64,000 nucleotides of DNA from Ruminococcus turbiniformis (lineage in GTDB: Bacteria > Bacillota > Clostridia > Lachnospirales > Lachnospiraceae). The notes below the pieces were generated by a model. It was given only the letters and a program-made list of their open reading frames with translations, made no database searches and was not told the DNA's origin. The position numbers and the translations under genes are program-made. The stretch covers positions 1 through 64,000 of the forward strand of contig NZ_JAJEQX010000013.1 in NCBI RefSeq assembly GCF_020687545.1. Reading direction: 5' to 3'. How positions within the stretch are numbered: position 1 is the stretch's first letter; every line of letters begins with the position of its first letter. Of this stretch, positions 1 through 9,473 are shown in pieces.

Positions 1-111
1 TAACAAAGCTGAAGTTCTTTTTCTATAAAAATTTCTTCATCTGTTAAGTGAAAGTAGGAAATATCAAAAATATCAGCAACTATGCAGCATTGACCGCAGT
101 GAAGTGAATTA
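1..111. other. Left-edge stretch, no assignable gene
   Basis: This AT-rich stretch lies beyond the last gene of the cobalamin operon. A short stop-free frame on the minus strand reaches the window edge, but it has no ATG, GTG or TTG start and no ribosome binding site, so I make no gene call. No clear terminator hairpin is seen after the stop at 112. Confidence 0.4.
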
Positions 112-1674
112 TCATGAATAATTCAGGTTTAAAGTATCTCTCCCATACAGTTCCACGATCTTTTTTACCATCGACTCCGTGGAAGCCTGCTCTGAAACAC
201 AGATCTGCATGCCGTACTCTGCCGCCTTCTCTGCCGTTTGCTCCCCGATACAGACAGCTTGTATCTTTGTATAATCCACATCCTCCCATGCCTTTGTAAA
301 TCCCAGCACTGTTGAAGCACTCGTAAATGTCACAGCGTCGATTTTTCCCTGCCAGAGCATATCCCGGACTTTTTCCTCCAGAAATGGATGCGTTTCATAA
401 ACGGTTCTGTAAAGCGGAATATCTTCCACGTCCAGGCCGGCTGAAATCAAGGGGAAAAGAAGCTCCGGCGCTCCTTTTTCCGCCCGCATGACAGTGATAT
501 GGCTTCCCTTTTTTGCTTCCCCCGAGAGCGCCTCTCCCAGCGCAGCCGCACTGTACTCCCTGGGTATAAGATCCGGAAGCAGCCCGTGCTTTTTTAAAGC
601 TGATGCCGTCCCTGAACCGATGGATGCTATGCGCACATCCGCATCCCTGACAAAAAGACCTCTCAGATCTGTTCCCATTTCCATAAGCTGATCAAAAAAT
701 ATTTCTACACCGGCAGGACTGGTAAAAACCAGCCATTCCTGATCTGTATGTGTTCCGAACATTTCCAGCGCCTGTCTCAGTCTTTTCTCCGGACATACCG
801 GCTCCGTGCGGATCGTCGGCGCCTCAATAACCTGCGCTCCCAAATCCCGCAGGCAGGCTCCAAGAGCCGATCCGCTTTGTCTGGGCCTCGTGACCAGAAA
901 CTGCCTTCCGCCTAACACACGGTCTTCTGCCCAATGCATCTGCGAGGACAGGGCGCATACCTTTCCCACTATAATTACAGCCGGAGGACATATTCCTTCC
1001 CGCTCGGACATTTCCTTCAATGTACTCACTGTCGCCGTCACACTCCTCTGTCCGGCGCATGTCCCGTTTTCCAGCACGGCGGCAGGCATATCAGGATCCA
1101 TTCCGGCTTCTGTCAGTCCGTTTAGTATAAATTCCATAGAGGAAAGCGCCATCAGAAAGACAAGCGTACCGTTTAACCCGACCAGAGAGTGAAAATCCAG
1201 ATCGACTTCCCCTCCCATTCTTGCATGACCTGTAATCACATGAAACGAAGATGCATAATCCCGGTGGGTCACAGGGATTCCCGCATAGGCCGGAACCGCT
1301 GCGGCGGAAGTTACTCCGGGCACAATCTCAAAGGCGATGCCTTCCTTGATAAGCAGTTCCAGTTCCTCCCCGCCTCTTCCGAATACAAAAGGGTCTCCTC
1401 CCTTCAGGCGGAGAACAGATTTCCCTTTTTTCGCCTCACGCATAAGAATTCTGTTGATCTCCTCCTGAGGCACCGGATGGTTTCCTGCACGCTTTCCAAC
1501 GTAGATTCCTTCTGTTGTCTCCGGAATCATGCTTAAAATTTCAGCGCTGACCAAGGCATCATACACGATTACATCCGCCTGCTCTATCAGGCGCGCCGTC
1601 TTAAGCGTCAAAAGCCCCGCATCCCCCGGTCCTGCTCCGGCAAGCCATACTTTTCCTTTCTTTTCTTTCTGCAT
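112..1674 (-). CDS. cobA-hemD: Uroporphyrinogen-III C-methyltransferase / uroporphyrinogen-III synthase fusion
   Basis: Bifunctional tetrapyrrole enzyme. The N-terminal half (about residues 8-250) is a SUMT methyltransferase with the glycine-rich GAGPGD motif near the start and GDPFVFGRGGEE around residue 90. It converts uroporphyrinogen III to precorrin-2 using SAM. The C-terminal half (about 260-515) is a HemD-like synthase that closes hydroxymethylbilane. The longer frame extends upstream into hemC. I chose the ATG at 1674 because SUMT homology begins right there, leaving a 29-base gap to hemC. Last gene of the operon; with hemC it supplies the precursor for the corrin genes upstream. SUMT-HemD fusions are common in Clostridia. 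Confidence 0.93.
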   Translation of the reverse strand: MQKEKKGKVWLAGAGPGDAGLLTLKTARLIEQADVIVYDALVSAEILSMIPETTEGIYVGKRAGNHPVPQEEINRILMREAKKGKSVLRLKGGDPFVFGRGGEELELLIKEGIAFEIVPGVTSAAAVPAYAGIPVTHRDYASSFHVITGHARMGGEVDLDFHSLVGLNGTLVFLMALSSMEFILNGLTEAGMDPDMPAAVLENGTCAGQRSVTATVSTLKEMSEREGICPPAVIIVGKVCALSSQMHWAEDRVLGGRQFLVTRPRQSGSALGACLRDLGAQVIEAPTIRTEPVCPEKRLRQALEMFGTHTDQEWLVFTSPAGVEIFFDQLMEMGTDLRGLFVRDADVRIASIGSGTASALKKHGLLPDLIPREYSAAALGEALSGEAKKGSHITVMRAEKGAPELLFPLISAGLDVEDIPLYRTVYETHPFLEEKVRDMLWQGKIDAVTFTSASTVLGFTKAWEDVDYTKIQAVCIGEQTAEKAAEYGMQICVSEQASTESMVKKIVELYGRDTLNLNYS

Positions 1675-1703
1675 ATTCTCTGTCTTCCTCTCTGAAATTT
1701 CTC

Positions 1704-2585
1704 TTAAATGCTCTGCCTCAGCTCCTGCGCCAGTTTCTCTCCGACATAAGCTGCCCTGGTTATGTCCCCACACAGCACTCCCGTCACATGCTGCTTTGTC
1801 TTTTCGTCGTAATAAAGTCCTGAAAGTTTCAGCTCATTTCCCTCTATCCTGGCATGGGCGGCGCACGGCGATGTACATCCTCCGTCCACTGCCCGGATAA
1901 ACTGCCGCTCCGCCAGGGCCGCCGCACGGCTTTCAGGACAGTCCAGCCGTTTTATCCACCCCCGGTTCTCGCCTTTTCTTCCCTGGACGGCAAGGATGCC
2001 CTGCCCGGCAGCGGGAATCATCTCCTCCACAGAAAAATACATACAAATCTCCCTCGCCATGTCCAGCCGTTTTAAACCGGCAGCCGCCAGCAGTGTTGCG
2101 TCGTACCCTTCTGTCTTTAGTTTCCTTAAACGTGTCTGCACGTTTCCACGGATGCTTCGGAAAATACAGTCCGGATACAGTTGTTTCATCTGGAGCATAC
2201 GTCTGCGGCTGGAAGTGCCGATTACCGGGGCCGGCGGAAGTATGTCATCCCCGTTCCTTATAAGGAGCACATCCCTTGGGTCTTCCCTCCTGCTGTACGC
2301 CAGAATAGGAATATCTTCTCTCTCCTCCATCGGCATATCCTTCAGGCTGTGCACGGCAATGTCAATCTTTTCTTCCATAAGCGCACGGTCCAGTTCTTTT
2401 ACAAACAGCCCTTTTCCGCCGATTTTCTCCAGGCTTTTATCCAGGATTCTGTCTCCGGCCGTCTTCATTGTGATGATCTCCGCCCGGATTCCCGGCGTTT
2501 CCTTTTCGATCAGTTCTTTTACGATCTGTGCCTGCTTTACCGCAAGAACGCTCTCTCTGCTCCCGATACGGATTACAGACTGCAT
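1704..2585 (-). CDS. hemC: Porphobilinogen deaminase (hydroxymethylbilane synthase)
   Basis: Polymerises four porphobilinogen molecules into hydroxymethylbilane, the substrate of the HemD half of the next gene. The 293-residue protein has the family N-terminus (IRIGSRESVLAVKQAQ), the KDMP stretch near residue 80, the GTSSRRR substrate-binding arginines near 125, and the cofactor-cysteine region GGCTSPCAAHA near 240. Its 5' end overlaps the end of cobQ, so translation is probably coupled. Size is normal for the family. Confidence 0.96.
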   Translation of the reverse strand: MQSVIRIGSRESVLAVKQAQIVKELIEKETPGIRAEIITMKTAGDRILDKSLEKIGGKGLFVKELDRALMEEKIDIAVHSLKDMPMEEREDIPILAYSRREDPRDVLLIRNGDDILPPAPVIGTSSRRRMLQMKQLYPDCIFRSIRGNVQTRLRKLKTEGYDATLLAAAGLKRLDMAREICMYFSVEEMIPAAGQGILAVQGRKGENRGWIKRLDCPESRAAALAERQFIRAVDGGCTSPCAAHARIEGNELKLSGLYYDEKTKQHVTGVLCGDITRAAYVGEKLAQELRQSI

Positions 2586-4108
2586 GGTGCATCATTTCCT
2601 TTCTCTATAATTTCGCAGATGGTTTTCATATCCATGCTCCGGCGGATAATATCAGCCAGCCTGTCATACTGTTCTTCTTTATATGCCTTCCAATCTCTCG
2701 CACGGATCCCGGACGCAGCATACCCTTTCTTTTTCAGCAGTGCTGCCAGAAAACCTTCCGCCGTCTCGGGTGCGTCAAAAATTCCGTGGACATAGCATCC
2801 GTACACATTCCCCTGGAAGGACCCGTCAGGATATGCGCCGCCGTTTCCTCCAGCCCCTTCCTCCTGAATCAGTGTCAGCGGCCGTGCGTCCTCTTCAAGG
2901 ACGCTTTTTCCCATATGAATCTCATATCCATAAAACGGAACACCCGCCATATCTTTAAGCATTCCCTCCGGGAAAAGAAAGTTTCCTTCCACTCGTGTCC
3001 TTCTCTTTTCCGGACAAAACACCGTGCGCACGGGAAGAAGCCCCAGCCCCTTCACTGTGCCTTTCTGTTCCGTCCCGCCAGGATCTGATATTTCTTGCCC
3101 CAGCATCTGGTATCCTCCGCAGATGCCGAAGACGAGACCGCCGCTATCCGCAAAACGAAGAAGTTTTGCCTCAAATCCGTTCTGCCTCATCCAGAGCAGA
3201 TCCTGAATTGTATTCTTGCTTCCCGGCAAAATCACTGCGTCCGGTTCACCAAATTCGTCTGTGGAAGTGATATATCTGACCGATACCTCTTCCAGGGACT
3301 CAAGCGGTGCGAAATCTGTAAAATTGGAAATTCTCGGAAGTCTGATCACCGCGATATCTACAAGTCCGGCAATACTTTTTTTTCGGAACCGGTCGGTCAG
3401 ACTATCCTCCTCATCAATGTCCAGATAAAAATAAGGCACAACCCCAAGAACAGGAATCCCCGTCCGCTCTTCCAGCATAGAAAGACCCGGCCTTAAAATT
3501 GAAATATCTCCGCGGAATTTATTGATAATAGTTCCTTTGATCCGCCGCCGCTCTGTTTCGTCCAGGAGCATGACAGTTCCTGCAATCTGAGCGAATACCC
3601 CGCCCCTGTCAATGTCCCCTGCAAGGAGTACTGGCGCGTCCGCCATCTTCGCCATTCCCATATTTACGATATCGTCCTGTTTCAGATTAATCTCGGCCGG
3701 ACTTCCGGCTCCTTCAATCACAATCACATCGTATCTTGCGGAAAGTTTTTCGTATGCTTCCATAACTGCGGGAATATACTCCTTCTTACGGCGGTAATAT
3801 TCCGCGGCAGACATCACGCCTTCCGGCTTTCCGTTCACAATCACCTGGGAGCCCATGTCATTAGTAGGTTTTAACAAAATAGGATTCATGCACACTTCCG
3901 GCTCAATCCCGGCAGCTTCCGCCTGCATGACCTGCGCGCGCCCCATCTCTAATCCTTCCCGGGTAATATAAGAGTTCAGCGCCATATTCTGGGATTTAAA
4001 GGGCGCCGCCTTTATCCCGTTCTGGCAAAGCACGCGGCACAGTCCTCCTGTAAGAATGCTTTTCCCTACATTGGACATCGTACCCTGTATCATAATTGAT
4101 TTTGCCAT
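2573..4108 (-). CDS. cobQ: Cobyric acid synthase (glutamine-dependent amidase)
   Basis: Amidates side chains b, d, e and g of adenosyl-cobyrinic acid a,c-diamide using ATP and glutamine. The N-terminal dethiobiotin-synthetase-like ATPase begins with IMIQGTMSNVGKS (P-loop). The C-terminal class-I glutamine amidotransferase domain carries the nucleophile motif GICGGYQMLG around residue 335 and a late YGCYVHGIFD histidine motif. The ATG at 4108 is preferred over a GTG three bases earlier because it has GGAGG at good spacing and overlaps the cobD stop. About 511 residues, full length. Confidence 0.96.
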   Translation of the reverse strand: MAKSIMIQGTMSNVGKSILTGGLCRVLCQNGIKAAPFKSQNMALNSYITREGLEMGRAQVMQAEAAGIEPEVCMNPILLKPTNDMGSQVIVNGKPEGVMSAAEYYRRKKEYIPAVMEAYEKLSARYDVIVIEGAGSPAEINLKQDDIVNMGMAKMADAPVLLAGDIDRGGVFAQIAGTVMLLDETERRRIKGTIINKFRGDISILRPGLSMLEERTGIPVLGVVPYFYLDIDEEDSLTDRFRKKSIAGLVDIAVIRLPRISNFTDFAPLESLEEVSVRYITSTDEFGEPDAVILPGSKNTIQDLLWMRQNGFEAKLLRFADSGGLVFGICGGYQMLGQEISDPGGTEQKGTVKGLGLLPVRTVFCPEKRRTRVEGNFLFPEGMLKDMAGVPFYGYEIHMGKSVLEEDARPLTLIQEEGAGGNGGAYPDGSFQGNVYGCYVHGIFDAPETAEGFLAALLKKKGYAASGIRARDWKAYKEEQYDRLADIIRRSMDMKTICEIIEKGNDAPCSL

Positions 4109-5163
4109 CACTCTGTCCTCCTCTCAAAGATCTGCTCCAAAGCTTCTACCAGCAGCCGGTTCTCTCTGTGGAGCCTTACCGCAATCCGGTACCACCCTTT
4201 TCCCAATCCACGGTAATTTTCGCAGTCACGAATCAGAATATTCTTTTCCTTCAGCCCTTCTGCCAGATCTGTCCTGCTGTACATTAAGATATAGTTTGCT
4301 TCCGATGGAATTGCTCGAATTTCCATCCGCTTTAACTTCTCTTCCAGCCACATCCGCTCGATCCTGATCACTTCCCTCGTATTCTCCGCTTTATATTCTT
4401 CTGCTTCTGAAAGAGCGGCAATCCCCGCTTCCTGGGCCGGAATGGATACGTTCCAGGGCTGGCATGCTCTGCACAGCCGCCGGATCAGCTCTATGTCCGA
4501 CGTAACCGCATATCCCAGACGCAGTCCCGGAATGGCATGCATCTTAGTAAACGCTCTTACTACAAAAAGCCATGGAAATTCCTGCACCTCTTTTTCCGCA
4601 TAAACCACTTTCTCCTGATCTGCAAATTCGATAAAGCATTCATCCAGAACAAGCCGGATATTTTTCTTCCCGCACTGTCGGATGATACTTAACAGAAGTT
4701 CCTCCGGAATCAACTGACCAGCCGGGTTTGAGGGAGAGCAAAGAAACACCATATCTATATCCTCTGTCAGCTCCTCAAGGAAGCGCTCTGTCAGCCGGAA
4801 GTTTTCCTTCGCTTCCATCTGGTAATAACGAACCTCGCAATTTACCATGCTAAGCGCCCGGACGTACTCTGAAAAAGCCGGAACCGGAATCAGCGCACGC
4901 TTCGGTTTTTCTGCCGCTGCAAGGGTAAAGAACAGATCGGCCGCTCCGTTTCCCGGCAGGATAAATTCCGGTGGAATCCCCAGTTTCTCCGACAAAGCTT
5001 TTCTTAAGGTCCCGCACCGGCTGTCAGGATAGGCAAAGCATTTATCGACTCCGCGCTTTGCCGCCTCAAGCACGGCCTGCGATGGTCCGAGCGGATTGAC
5101 ATTAACTGAAAAATCAAGCATGTCTTTATATGTATAAATATCTCCTCCGTGTCCGTATCCCAT
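4108..5163 (-). CDS. cobD: L-threonine-O-3-phosphate decarboxylase, PLP-dependent
   Basis: Class-I aminotransferase-fold enzyme that makes (R)-1-aminopropan-2-ol phosphate, the linker of the cobalamin nucleotide loop. The protein starts MGYGHGGDIYTY and continues into DFSVNVNPLGPS, both typical of CobD rather than HisC. Further signatures are CSPSNPAGQL near residue 165 and the lysine segment RAFTKMHAIPGLRLGY near 215. The ATG at 5163 has AAGGAG six to seven bases upstream; the 11-codon upstream extension has none. Position between cobQ and cbiB supports CobD over a histidine biosynthesis role. Confidence 0.9.
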   Translation of the reverse strand: MGYGHGGDIYTYKDMLDFSVNVNPLGPSQAVLEAAKRGVDKCFAYPDSRCGTLRKALSEKLGIPPEFILPGNGAADLFFTLAAAEKPKRALIPVPAFSEYVRALSMVNCEVRYYQMEAKENFRLTERFLEELTEDIDMVFLCSPSNPAGQLIPEELLLSIIRQCGKKNIRLVLDECFIEFADQEKVVYAEKEVQEFPWLFVVRAFTKMHAIPGLRLGYAVTSDIELIRRLCRACQPWNVSIPAQEAGIAALSEAEEYKAENTREVIRIERMWLEEKLKRMEIRAIPSEANYILMYSRTDLAEGLKEKNILIRDCENYRGLGKGWYRIAVRLHRENRLLVEALEQIFERRTE

Positions 5164-5205
5164 GTTCTTCTCCTTTTCGTCCCTGTTTTTCGTCACATTT
5201 TCGCA

Positions 5206-6165
5206 TCACACAGACAAAAGCAGCACAAATATCAATCCCCCGCACAGAAGGAAGGTTAAAAACTCTGTAGCATACATCAGCCTCCCTGCTCTTAAGATAT
5301 CCTCGGGTTCAATCCTTCTGCGGGCATCCCCGATAAATTCTTTTTTATACACCTTTCCGGAATATAACGCATCGCCGGCAAGCTGTACGCCCAGCGCGCC
5401 CGCACATACCGACTCTGTATGTGCCGAGTTGGGGCTTGCATGTTTCCTGCGGTCCCTGCGGCAGATTTTCCATGCATTCTTTCCGTCAAGCCCTGTGATG
5501 AATGCAGCTGCCGTCATAATGACCGCCGTAAGACGGGCAGGTATATAATTAAACAGATCATCCATCTTTGCGGGAATCTTTCCAAAATACAGATATCTTT
5601 CATTTTTATACCCAAGCATGGAATCCATCGTATTTACTGCCTTATACAGAAATCCCAGCGGTGCGCCGCCAATCAGCAGGAAAATCAGCGGTGCCGTCAC
5701 TCCATCAGATGTATTCTCCGCTACCGTCTCTACCGCCGCCTTTGCAACTCCTTCTTCCGTCAGATTTTCCGTATCTCTTCCCACGATCATGGAAACAGCC
5801 CTTCTGGCTCCGGGAAGATCACTTTCCTTTAGTTTCATGTATACCTTCCTGCTCTCATATGACAGGCTCCTGGCTGCCAGAATCTGAAAACACCAGAAAG
5901 TCTCCAGAACGAACTTAAGATACGGATCAATACGCCCTGTGAGAAAGAGCAGAACAAAAGGAATCAGAAATGCCGGAGCCGCCGTCAGCATCCATAGCAC
6001 TGCTCCTGCAGCGGTCAGGTGAGAACCGCATATTTTTCTAAGCTTTTTCTCCGCCCACGAGATCCATTTCCCCATCAGCCGTACCGGATGATACAGCCAG
6101 GCCGGATCCCCGAAAATCAAATCCAGTACCAGGCCTGCCCCGCAGGCCGCAAGTGACATCAGCAT
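5206..6165 (-). CDS. cbiB: Adenosylcobinamide-phosphate synthase, membrane
   Basis: Attaches aminopropanol phosphate to adenosylcobyric acid. The hydrophobic 319-residue protein has several membrane segments and family signatures DLIFGDPAWLYHPVRLMG (near the N-terminus), VGRDTENLTEEGVAKAAVETVAEN split around residues 125-150, and DGVTAPLIF. The ATG at 6165 follows GGAGGTGAAG and is preferred over the GTG at 6180, which lies within the ribosome binding site. Its substrate partner CobD is encoded by the gene immediately upstream. Confidence 0.94.
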   Translation of the reverse strand: MLMSLAACGAGLVLDLIFGDPAWLYHPVRLMGKWISWAEKKLRKICGSHLTAAGAVLWMLTAAPAFLIPFVLLFLTGRIDPYLKFVLETFWCFQILAARSLSYESRKVYMKLKESDLPGARRAVSMIVGRDTENLTEEGVAKAAVETVAENTSDGVTAPLIFLLIGGAPLGFLYKAVNTMDSMLGYKNERYLYFGKIPAKMDDLFNYIPARLTAVIMTAAAFITGLDGKNAWKICRRDRRKHASPNSAHTESVCAGALGVQLAGDALYSGKVYKKEFIGDARRRIEPEDILRAGRLMYATEFLTFLLCGGLIFVLLLSV

Positions 6166-6170
6166 ATTCT

Positions 6171-6941
6171 TCACCTCCACAGGCAGCCGTCTGTCAGAAC
6201 AAGAACCGCAAGCATGGAAAGCTCACACACCTGCAGGAAATATCCCGCCAGATCTCCCGTTGTTCCGCCAAACTGCTTTTTGCTCAGCTTGTAATAATGC
6301 CAGAACACAAGGAGCGCCGCCGTGAGAGCCAGGATACCCGGTGCCGGACAGAGCATAATCATCGCCGCCGCGCCTGCTGCCGCCCAGATAATCAGGACAA
6401 TGCGCGTCCGTCTTTTTTGCGCACCATTCTGAAACGTACGCAGAAGTCCGCTGCTCTTTGCAGCCCGAAAGCTCACTATGGAAATCCCGCTCAACGCTCT
6501 TGATATCGGAAATATCAGTGCGGCCGCCGGGAGAACGGAAATGTCCGCTTCTCCCCAAAGGGCCGCGTTCATCAGATAGTATGCGCACAGCCAGATAATG
6601 GCAAAGGCGCCTGTATGGGGATCTTTGAGTATCTCGAGTTTTTTCTGCCTGTCACCGCAGGAGCTTAAGGCATCCACCGTGTCTGCAAAGCCGTCCATGT
6701 GGATTCCCCCCGTCACCAGAATCGGAATCAGCGTCATAACCGCTGCAAAGAACAGATTTTCACAGTCCGTCCACATCAGAAGAACATATCCCGCAGCGTA
6801 TTCCACTATTCCTGTTACCACACCGACAACCGGGAAAAAACAGATCGCATACTTCATATTTTTTTCGTTCCAGTCGACAATCGGAACCGGAATTTTTGAA
6901 TACAGAGCCAGCGCCACTGCCAGGGAACCAAACAAATACAT
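6171..6941 (-). CDS. cobS: Adenosylcobinamide-GDP ribazoletransferase (cobalamin synthase)
   Basis: Integral membrane enzyme joining adenosylcobinamide-GDP to alpha-ribazole (or its phosphate). The CobS motif GGIHMDGFADTVDALSS appears near residue 75 and is followed by the typical basic and hydrophobic stretches. About 256 residues. Start at 6941 is favoured by GGAGAGAGG upstream; 6956 is the alternative. The activated substrate requires CobU/CobY, which is not encoded in this window. Confidence 0.93.
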   Translation of the reverse strand: MYLFGSLAVALALYSKIPVPIVDWNEKNMKYAICFFPVVGVVTGIVEYAAGYVLLMWTDCENLFFAAVMTLIPILVTGGIHMDGFADTVDALSSCGDRQKKLEILKDPHTGAFAIIWLCAYYLMNAALWGEADISVLPAAALIFPISRALSGISIVSFRAAKSSGLLRTFQNGAQKRRTRIVLIIWAAAGAAAMIMLCPAPGILALTAALLVFWHYYKLSKKQFGGTTGDLAGYFLQVCELSMLAVLVLTDGCLWR

Positions 6942-6988
6942 ACTGCCTCTCTCCATTTCAGCCTTTACTTTTATTTCAGCCTTTACTT

Positions 6989-8056
6989 TTATTTCAGTTC
7001 TTGATACTGCTCTATATTGACCTCGTCAAATGTTCCCATCCGGTTATAGACTTCCACTCCCATCTCCAGGAGCGGAATTACAGCCACCGCCCCGCTGCCC
7101 TCTCCCAGAGACATTCCGCAGTCTATAAACGCAGATAGGCCCAGCGCCTCCAGAACCATTCCTCCGGCCGGCTCATTGGAGCGGTGGGAGGGCAGCATGT
7201 AATCCACGGCATCCGGGCAGATACGCGCCGCACAGAGGGCTGCAGCAGAAGAAATAAATCCGTCGATCACTACCGGAATGTGAAAAATTGCGCCTCCGAG
7301 AAAAACTCCGGCAAGTCCGGCGATATCCAGGCCGCCGACTTTTGCCAGTACGTCCAAAGCGTCTTCCGCATCCGGAGCATTGAGCCGCACAGCTTTTCGT
7401 ATGGCGTCTATTTTCCTCTCAAGCCCTTCCGTGCTGAGTCCGGCGCCTCTTCCGGTCACTTCCGCAGGGTCGCGTTCGAGAAGTACAGAGACAACCGCAC
7501 TGCTTGTAGTCGTATTCCCGATGCCCATCTCTCCGGTGGCAATAATATCATACCCTTTCTCCAACAGTTCCCCGACAAGGCGGATTCCGATAAGAACAGC
7601 CCGTTCTGCCTCCCTGCGGGTCATAGCAGGCTCCCGCGTCATATTCCTTGTGCCGCAGGCCACCTTATATTTTGCTTGTGTCACATGGTCTACATCCCTT
7701 GCAACGCCGATATCAACAGGGAATACGTCCACTCCTGCCACTTCTGCCATCAGAGTAACGCTTGCTGCTTTACGTGTGAAATTTTCTGTTACAACAGCCG
7801 TCACCTCCTGCCCGGTCTGAGTCACGCCTTCCTCCACAACTCCGTTGTCCGCGCACATAATCAAAAGCGCCTTTTTCTTCAGCATATATGAGGATGTTCC
7901 TTTCATTCCCGCAATACGGATTACTGCCTCCTCCAGTTTTCCCAGGCTAAACAGTGGTTTTCCCACCGTTTTCCAGTGCTTTCTCGTCTCTTCCATACTC
8001 CTTTGGTCTGAAGGCCGGATCTTCTCCAGCTCATCTTTCAGATTCATCCCTTCCAT
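6989..8056 (-). CDS. cobT: Nicotinate-nucleotide-dimethylbenzimidazole phosphoribosyltransferase
   Basis: Activates the lower-ligand base by transferring phosphoribose from nicotinate mononucleotide to form alpha-ribazole phosphate. Family signatures are CADNGVVEEGVTQTGQEVT near residue 65, GEMGIGNTTTSSAV near 175, and GGLDIAGLAGVFLGGA near 240. A long frame runs further upstream inside cbiA; the ATG at 8056 follows GAGGAGG and matches where homology begins. The true base attached (benzimidazole, purine or phenolic) cannot be read from the sequence. Confidence 0.95.
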   Translation of the reverse strand: MEGMNLKDELEKIRPSDQRSMEETRKHWKTVGKPLFSLGKLEEAVIRIAGMKGTSSYMLKKKALLIMCADNGVVEEGVTQTGQEVTAVVTENFTRKAASVTLMAEVAGVDVFPVDIGVARDVDHVTQAKYKVACGTRNMTREPAMTRREAERAVLIGIRLVGELLEKGYDIIATGEMGIGNTTTSSAVVSVLLERDPAEVTGRGAGLSTEGLERKIDAIRKAVRLNAPDAEDALDVLAKVGGLDIAGLAGVFLGGAIFHIPVVIDGFISSAAALCAARICPDAVDYMLPSHRSNEPAGGMVLEALGLSAFIDCGMSLGEGSGAVAVIPLLEMGVEVYNRMGTFDEVNIEQYQELK

Positions 8057-9473
8057 CCTTTTTCCTCCTCTTTTTCCATTCTTCACATCTTTCTGCAAAC
8101 CGCTTGGCAAACTCCGGCAGAGAGGGCATATACAGGTGGGGATATCCGGCAAAAAGGTTTCCCTGGGCACAAATACAGTCCCAGCTTCTGCGGCCATCCG
8201 GCTTCACTGCCCGGCAGGTCCGTCCGTTGTCCGTGCTGTCCCAGTAATGAAACTCATGTCCGCGGATCATCTCTCCAGGCTTTATGTATCCTGCTGCACC
8301 TGATTTTTCCCTGTCTGCGCTTGAAATACAGATATAACCGAAGCGGACCAGTTTGCCTGCAGGGAATGTTTTTCCCGGAAGGACGGCTGTCATGGAATAT
8401 TCCCGGCCATTTTCATCCTCCATTTTTTCATGGAGATACATAAATCCCCCACACTCGGCAATGCATGGCATTCCCCGGCGAAGTGCTTTGCGGACGGATT
8501 TCAGCATACTTAAATTCTCTGACAATTCCCGGGCATAAAGCTCCGGGTAGCCTCCGCCGAGAATCAGCCCGTCCAGATCGCCCGGAAGTTCTCTGTCTGA
8601 AAGCGGGCTGAACGGGATCAGCCTGCATCCTTGTTTTTCTAACAGTTCTATATTCCCGGTATAGTAAAAACAAAACGCTCTGTCTCTGGCAATGCCGATC
8701 CTCAGGTTCCTTTTCAGTAAAGCCGTTTCTTTTTCCTCTGCATCTTTCCTTGCTTCAGCGCACTGCACCGCCCCTTCTTCCGCAATTTTGTAAATAAGAT
8801 CCAGATCTGCTGTGCGGGAAAGAATCTCTCCCGCCCGGCGGGTCTTTCTTTTCAGCCCTTCCGTCTCCCGGGGTGTAACCAGTCCCAGATGACGGCTCTT
8901 AAAAGAAAATGCCTCGTCCTCCGGCATATAGCCGACAACCGGGATCTCGCAGCCTGTCTTCTTAAGTTCTCTCTCCAGCATCGATTTAAGCCTCGGATAG
9001 AGCATTCCGGATACCCGGTTTAAAAGGATCCCGCGAATCCGGCTGTCCGGACGGTACTGTGCCATTCCCTTCGCCACTGCCGCAAGGGAGAGTGACGCTC
9101 CCCGGCCCGACAGTACAAGAATCACCGGAAGTTCCAGCGTCCGGGACACATCATAGGAGCTGGCTGCATCCGTATCCGTGTTCATTCCGTCATAGTACCC
9201 CATAACCCCCTCTGTCAGAACAAGATCCGCTCCTGATACATGTCTTTTGTATTCCTCCTTAAGCGCATCTGCGGAAGAGAAAAACAAGTCCAGGTTCCGG
9301 GAGTCTACTCCCAGTACTTCCCTGTGAAACATAGGATCAATATAATCCGGTCCGCACTTACACGCCCTGACAGTCAGTCCCCTTTCCGTGAAAGCAGCCA
9401 TAAGCGCGCAGGCCGCCGATGTCTTTCCGCTGCCGCTTGAAGGTGCGGCAATGAGCAGTCCTGGAACATACAT
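8031..9473 (-). CDS. cbiA: Cobyrinate a,c-diamide synthase
   Basis: ATP- and glutamine-dependent amidation of the a and c carboxylates of cobyrinic acid. The N-terminal P-loop APSSGSGKTSAACALM starts at about residue 9. GPDYIDPMFH near residue 41 is characteristic of CbiA/CobB. The C-terminal amidotransferase domain has the nucleophile motif AECGGFMYL near residue 340. 480 residues is usual. The start overlaps the stop of cbiET and the 3' end overlaps cobT, consistent with tight translational coupling. Confidence 0.95.
   Translation of the reverse strand: MYVPGLLIAAPSSGSGKTSAACALMAAFTERGLTVRACKCGPDYIDPMFHREVLGVDSRNLDLFFSSADALKEEYKRHVSGADLVLTEGVMGYYDGMNTDTDAASSYDVSRTLELPVILVLSGRGASLSLAAVAKGMAQYRPDSRIRGILLNRVSGMLYPRLKSMLERELKKTGCEIPVVGYMPEDEAFSFKSRHLGLVTPRETEGLKRKTRRAGEILSRTADLDLIYKIAEEGAVQCAEARKDAEEKETALLKRNLRIGIARDRAFCFYYTGNIELLEKQGCRLIPFSPLSDRELPGDLDGLILGGGYPELYARELSENLSMLKSVRKALRRGMPCIAECGGFMYLHEKMEDENGREYSMTAVLPGKTFPAGKLVRFGYICISSADREKSGAAGYIKPGEMIRGHEFHYWDSTDNGRTCRAVKPDGRRSWDCICAQGNLFAGYPHLYMPSLPEFAKRFAERCEEWKKRRKKDGRDESER

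Noticed and set aside
1..108. Stop-free minus-strand frame at the left edge
   Set aside because: No start codon or ribosome binding site and too short to judge; could be a gene continuing beyond the window only if a non-standard start is used.
6955..6996. Short 18-base direct duplication (TTTCAGCCTTTACTTTTA) between cobT and cobS
   Set aside because: Too short and local to be a mobile element; likely a simple slippage duplication near the cobS ribosome binding site.
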